Assembly (NCBI GenBank): GCA_964349515.1 | Contig: CAYGHG010000106.1 | Coordinates: 1 to 8,446, forward strand | Source of the DNA: CAYGHG01 sp964349515 | GTDB lineage: Bacteria; Oederibacteriota; PGYV01; CAYGHG01 | Direction of reading: 5' to 3' | Length of the DNA stretch: 8,446 nucleotides | Shown: piece after piece, positions 5,567 to 8,446 of the stretch | How the letters are laid out: every line of letters begins with the position of its first letter | How positions within the stretch are numbered: the first letter of the stretch is position 1 | Notes under the pieces: generated by a model | Told to the model about the DNA's origin: nothing | The model's database searches: none | The model's input: the letters and a program-made list of their open reading frames with translations, nothing else | Position numbers and translations under genes: made by a program

Positions 5567-5776
5567 ATGAAAAAGACAGAGTTTAAAGTCACCGGGATGC
5601 ACTGTGCAGGGTGTGAAATGAACCTGCAGGATTTTGTATCTGAGGTACAGGGAGTCAAAAACGCAAAGGCTGACCACAAAAAAGGGCTGCTTTACGTTGA
5701 GTATGAAGAGCGTGAAGGCATAGAAGAAGAGATAAAGGAAAAAGTCGCGGAGGCGGGGTACAGGCTGCCCGGTTAG
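5567..5776 (+). CDS. copZ: CopZ-like copper chaperone (heavy-metal-associated domain)
   Basis: A 69-residue single HMA domain, the usual size of CopZ. The metal site GMHCAGC holds Cys13 and Cys16, which bind Cu(I); the central KGLLYVEYEE strand and C-terminal AGYRLPG complete the beta-alpha-beta-beta-alpha-beta fold. It would carry Cu(I) in the cytoplasm and hand it to the downstream ATPase. The Met before His-Cys is normal for copper-type HMA domains; a mercury-type MerP role is unlikely because there is no signal peptide. ATG 5567 follows AAAGGGGG. It is 44 bases after cysK and 38 bases before copA. Confidence 0.92.
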   Translation: MKKTEFKVTGMHCAGCEMNLQDFVSEVQGVKNAKADHKKGLLYVEYEEREGIEEEIKEKVAEAGYRLPG

Positions 5777-5814
5777 AATTGAAAGCTGAAATAAGGGAAA
5801 GGGGGCGGTTGAAC

Positions 5815-7968
5815 GTGAAAAAAACAAACATTAAAATCTCAGGCATGCACTGCGCTTCATGCGTTTCTGTCATTGAGCGCGGGCTTAAAAAAATAAAGGG
5901 AGTTGAGTCTGCTTCCGTAAGCCTTGCGTCCAAAGCTGCCTATGTGGTATATGACCCGGCGCTGCTCGGGGAGGATGTGCTTGAAAAAACAATAGTCAGC
6001 AGGGGTTACGGGGTTGTAAAAGGCGGGGAGGATGTATCCGGGGCTGAAATTCTAAAAATCAGAGGGCTCCTGTTTTTTTCGGCTGCGTTTACGATTCCTG
6101 TTTTTGTTCTGAGCATGTTTTTTCACGGCGTATTCGGGCATTACACGGGCTGGGTGCTGATGGCGCTTGCGGCGCCGGTGCAGTTTTACGCGGGTACGCG
6201 TTTTTACAGGGGTGCCTGGGGCTCGCTGAAAAACTTCTCCGCCGGCATGGACACGCTTGTCGCCCTCGGCACAAGCGCGGCATATTTTTACAGCGTTTAC
6301 CTGGTGCTTACGGGCGAAGCGCATCACCTCTATTTTGAAACATCGGCGGTTTTGATAACGGTAATACTCTTCGGCAGGTATCTTGAAGAACAGGCCAAGA
6401 GTTCCTCATATTCGTCCATTAAAAAACTCCTGAATCTTCAGCCGAAAGAGGCAGTTGTGATTAGGGAAGGAAAAGAAATATTGACAGAGAGCAGCCTCAT
6501 ACTTGAGGGGGACATAGTAATACTGAAAGCCGGCGGGCGCGCGCCTGCTGACGGCATTGTGACGGAAGGGTTTACAAGCATGGATGAGTCAATACTCACC
6601 GGTGAAGCAATGCCGGTTGAGAAAAAACCGGGGGATTTTGTGGCGGGAGGCTCTGTCAATTCAAACGGCTTTATCAAATACCGCGCCGTGAGGCCGGGTT
6701 ATGACACTGCGGTTACCAGAATCGCGGGCCTGATAGAAGAGGCCCAGGCGAAAAAACCGCCTGTTGCGGCATTTGCCGACAGGGTGTCCTCCGTCTTCGT
6801 CCCTGTCATAATACTAATCAGCGCCGCGGTTTTTTTGCTTTGGTATTTTGCGGCAGGCATAGGAGTGACAGGCGCGCTTTTAAATTCCGTGGCCGTGCTT
6901 GTCGCAGCCTGCCCCTGCGCGCTGGGGCTGGCAACTCCGGCTGCTGTCATGAGCGCGACGGCGCTCGGCGCAAAACACGGCATTTTTGTACGTGACGGCG
7001 CGGCACTGGAGGCGCTCTCAAAGGTTAAGCACGTTGTATTTGACAAGACAGGGACGCTGACAGAGGGAAAACCCGTGGTGACCGATGTACAGCAGGCGTC
7101 AAATATTGAAGCAAAAGAAATGCTGAGAATAGCGGCTTCGCTTGAAAAAAATTCCCCCCACCCGCTTGCGTCGGCGGTTCTTAACCATGCATCAGCGCAG
7201 GGTGTGGAGGCAGGGGAAGCAGAGGGCCTTATAGTAAAACCCGGAAGCGGGGTGACCGGAAAAGTTGACGGAAGGGATTACATGATCGGGTCATATTCGG
7301 TTGTCTCCGGTATTCAGGGGGCGGTTAAAAACAGCGTGCTCATAAAAGCGGGAATGATCTATCAAAATGAGGGAAAAAGCGTTATATATCTTTTTGACGG
7401 GCTTGAATGCATCGGGGTTATTGCCTGCCGGGACACAGTCAAGGTTTCAAGCGCGGCTGCTGTCGCAGGCTTAAAGGCCGCAGGTAAAACAGTGCATATG
7501 CTTACCGGGGACAACCCTGACGCGGCCTTTTTTGCAGGAATGGCGCTCGGCATAGAAAAAGAAAATATTACAGCCGGCGCATCACCTGAAAAGAAAGCCG
7601 AGGTAACCGCAGGGCTTCGCGAAGACGGAGGGGCGGCTTTCATAGGGGACGGCATAAATGACGCGCCTGCTTTAAGCGCGGCGTCTGCGGGGATTGCGCT
7701 CGGCGCGGGGTCTGACGTGGCTGTTGAAGCGGGCGGAATAGTCCTGATAAAAAGCGACCCGCTCGATGCGGCGAGGGCAATCAGGCTCTCTGAAATTGCA
7801 ATGAGAAAGATTAAGCAGAATCTTTTCTGGGCTTTTATTTATAATGTGTCAATAGTGCCGCTTGCCGCCCTGGGTTTTTTAAACCCCATGCTGGCGGGCG
7901 CGGCTATGGCGCTCTCTTCGGTAAGCGTGGTAATAAACTCCATGATGCTTGGAAAAGCGAGGGTTTGA
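5815..7968 (+). CDS. copA: Cu(I)-exporting P1B-1 type ATPase
   Basis: A 717-residue membrane pump that expels Cu(I) from the cytoplasm using ATP. Domain order: one N-terminal HMA domain (GMHCASC, Cys13/Cys16); membrane segments at about 84-104, 112-127, 147-167 and 173-190; actuator domain with TGE (262-264); two segments around CPC (Cys366, Cys368); phosphorylation site DKTGT (Asp410-Thr414); nucleotide domain with HP (His449-Pro450); hinge GDGIND (611-616); and two last segments with YN (676-677) and MxxSS (Met698, Ser701, Ser702). CPC + YN + MxxSS is the Cu(I) subgroup signature, excluding Zn/Cd/Pb pumps. I chose GTG 5815 because AAAGGGGG sits 9 bases before it; an in-frame TTG at 5779 would add 12 charged residues ahead of the HMA domain. 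No CsoR or CueR regulator is in the window. Confidence 0.95.
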   Translation: MKKTNIKISGMHCASCVSVIERGLKKIKGVESASVSLASKAAYVVYDPALLGEDVLEKTIVSRGYGVVKGGEDVSGAEILKIRGLLFFSAAFTIPVFVLSMFFHGVFGHYTGWVLMALAAPVQFYAGTRFYRGAWGSLKNFSAGMDTLVALGTSAAYFYSVYLVLTGEAHHLYFETSAVLITVILFGRYLEEQAKSSSYSSIKKLLNLQPKEAVVIREGKEILTESSLILEGDIVILKAGGRAPADGIVTEGFTSMDESILTGEAMPVEKKPGDFVAGGSVNSNGFIKYRAVRPGYDTAVTRIAGLIEEAQAKKPPVAAFADRVSSVFVPVIILISAAVFLLWYFAAGIGVTGALLNSVAVLVAACPCALGLATPAAVMSATALGAKHGIFVRDGAALEALSKVKHVVFDKTGTLTEGKPVVTDVQQASNIEAKEMLRIAASLEKNSPHPLASAVLNHASAQGVEAGEAEGLIVKPGSGVTGKVDGRDYMIGSYSVVSGIQGAVKNSVLIKAGMIYQNEGKSVIYLFDGLECIGVIACRDTVKVSSAAAVAGLKAAGKTVHMLTGDNPDAAFFAGMALGIEKENITAGASPEKKAEVTAGLREDGGAAFIGDGINDAPALSAASAGIALGAGSDVAVEAGGIVLIKSDPLDAARAIRLSEIAMRKIKQNLFWAFIYNVSIVPLAALGFLNPMLAGAAMALSSVSVVINSMMLGKARV

Positions 7969-7977
7969 GTGTATAAT
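7949..7977 (+). promoter_or_regulatory. sigma70-type promoter of the small helical-protein gene
   Basis: TTGGAA (7949-7954) and a perfect TATAAT (7972-7977) are 17 bases apart, overlapping the last codons and stop of copA. Transcription would start near 7984, leaving a leader of about 30 bases with AGGAGGT at 8001-8007. Confidence 0.7.
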
Positions 7978-8014
7978 CTTTATGAAGGATAAATTGAAAC
8001 AGGAGGTGCGCAAT

Positions 8015-8311
8015 ATGGACTGGAACAAACTGAAAGAAGATGTGGCAAAAGGGGTAAAAGAAGGGCTCGATGCGATCAAAGAGGGGGCTGAGGTTGCGGC
8101 GAAAAAAGCCGGGGAATTATCGGCTGAAGGCCAGAAAAAATTTAAGATTTACAGTTTGAAAAAAGAAATACACCAGGCGGCGGGAGACCTGGGTGCAATG
8201 CTGTACAAACTGGAGAAAGAAAATCCAGGGGTAATTAAAGATATAATGGCGCTTGAGATTGTGGAGAAAATAGACAAACTTGAGGCCGAACTCAAAGAGG
8301 CGGATAAGTAG
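8015..8311 (+). CDS. small charged helical protein of unknown function
   Basis: A 98-residue protein with no signal peptide or membrane segment and no cysteine. It is rich in Lys, Glu and Ala and should be almost all helix. Residues 1-35 form an amphipathic repeat-like helix (KEDVAKGV, KEGLDAIKEGAEVAAKKAGEL); about 42-70 (KFKIYSLKKEIHQAAGDLGAMLYKL) and 75-98 (KDIMALEIVEKIDKLEAELKE) form two more with coiled-coil-like heptads. The KKEIHQAAGDLGAMLYKL stretch resembles small conserved hypothetical proteins seen in various anaerobes, as I recall, but no function is known to me. ATG 8015 follows a strong AGGAGGTG (8001-8008); earlier in-frame starts (TTG 7949, ATG 7982) lack a ribosome binding site. 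It has its own promoter, so a copper role is not implied by position alone. It converges with the PIN gene 44 bases away. Confidence 0.87.
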   Translation: MDWNKLKEDVAKGVKEGLDAIKEGAEVAAKKAGELSAEGQKKFKIYSLKKEIHQAAGDLGAMLYKLEKENPGVIKDIMALEIVEKIDKLEAELKEADK

Positions 8312-8355
8312 CCTCCCGGCAGTAATAGGCACAAGAACAGCGGTATAATTACTAA

Positions 8356-8446
8356 TCAGCTGTAAGAGGCTCTGATAAAATCCGACAGCCGTATGATTTC
8401 TATTTTTTTATATTTTTTGAGCGAAAACAGATGATTATCCCCTGAT
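8356..8446 (-). CDS. PIN-domain (VapC-like) toxin or nuclease, C-terminal end only
   Basis: Partial - strand gene entering from the right edge; 29 residues are visible before TGA (complement of 8356-8358). They read SGDNHLFSLKKY, KKIEIIRLSDFIRASYS. The [ST]GD-x-HLL-x-LK-x-Y/F-x-x-I-x-I-I-x-x-x-x-F-[IL] pattern is the end of PIN-fold ribonucleases of the COG1569 putative toxin group; the Asp in SGD is a late acidic active-site residue. Such proteins usually cleave RNA and are paired with an antitoxin gene upstream, which here would lie beyond the window. Its poly-A-rich coding strand explains the T-rich + strand at 8401-8420. Match is by motif from a short fragment, so moderately sure. Confidence 0.72.
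   Translation of the reverse strand, partial: SGDNHLFSLKKYKKIEIIRLSDFIRASYS

Noticed and set aside
5779..5814. Upstream TTG start for copA
   Set aside because: Adds 12 charged residues before the HMA domain and lies 2 bases after the copZ stop without a spaced ribosome binding site; GTG 5815 fits better.
4859..5827. Long - strand open frame (322 codons) antisense to cysK and copZ
   Set aside because: It is a shadow of the confidently identified cysK and copZ genes; its translation is Ser/Phe/Pro-rich without any recognisable domain, and it lacks a supported start.
8344..8349. TATAAT as a promoter reading rightwards past the small gene
   Set aside because: No -35 match at 16-18 bp (AGTAAT at 17) and no + strand gene follows; an antisense RNA to the PIN gene end cannot be excluded but is unsupported.

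Overview
This is a gene-dense bacterial window in which all ten complete genes lie on the + strand. A partial gene enters at the left edge and a second partial gene, on the - strand, enters at the right edge. Most genes have strong purine-rich Shine-Dalgarno sites, several promoters are sigma70-like, base composition is moderate, and gene content is bacterial housekeeping plus stress functions. There is no rRNA, tRNA, transposase or phage gene. Phylum cannot be fixed from the sequence alone; D-lactate dehydrogenase, a DUF438-like PAS tail and an Fe-S-type Rrf2 regulator fit an anaerobic or facultative fermentative bacterium, but that is inference.

Layout. (1) Positions 1-1470: the end of a PAS-domain protein, a D-lactate dehydrogenase with an unusual four-cysteine tail, and a small cupin that starts directly after its stop codon. 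(2) 1572-2204: a short cation diffusion facilitator lacking the usual cytoplasmic domain. (3) 2205-3589: a long RNA-hairpin-forming inverted repeat, then a DEAD-box RNA helicase behind an extended -10 promoter that would give an almost leaderless mRNA. (4) 3620-3994: a cysteine-free ArsR-type repressor with its own promoter and a candidate operator. (5) 4007-7968: an Rrf2/IscR-like regulator with its own promoter and operator-like inverted repeat, followed by cysteine synthase, a CopZ-like copper chaperone and a Cu(I)-exporting P1B ATPase, with no obvious terminator between them. (6) 7949-8311: a small helical protein of unknown function with its own promoter inside the end of the ATPase gene. 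(7) 8356-8446: the C-terminus of a PIN-domain (VapC-like) protein, convergent with the small gene.

How the genes may work together. The regulator-cysK-copZ-copA order joins sulfur/Fe-S sensing, cysteine supply and Cu(I) chaperoning and export. This makes sense if copper damages Fe-S clusters and thiols, but co-regulation is inferred from gene order only.

The most unusual structure is non-coding. Four intergenic gaps carry arrays of a 7-bp unit close to AAAAGAC. One gap holds the unit in both orientations, as a 39-bp stem. Another joins six such units to four copies of a different 7-bp unit, AGCTATA. These arrays are the best candidates for an undescribed element in the window.
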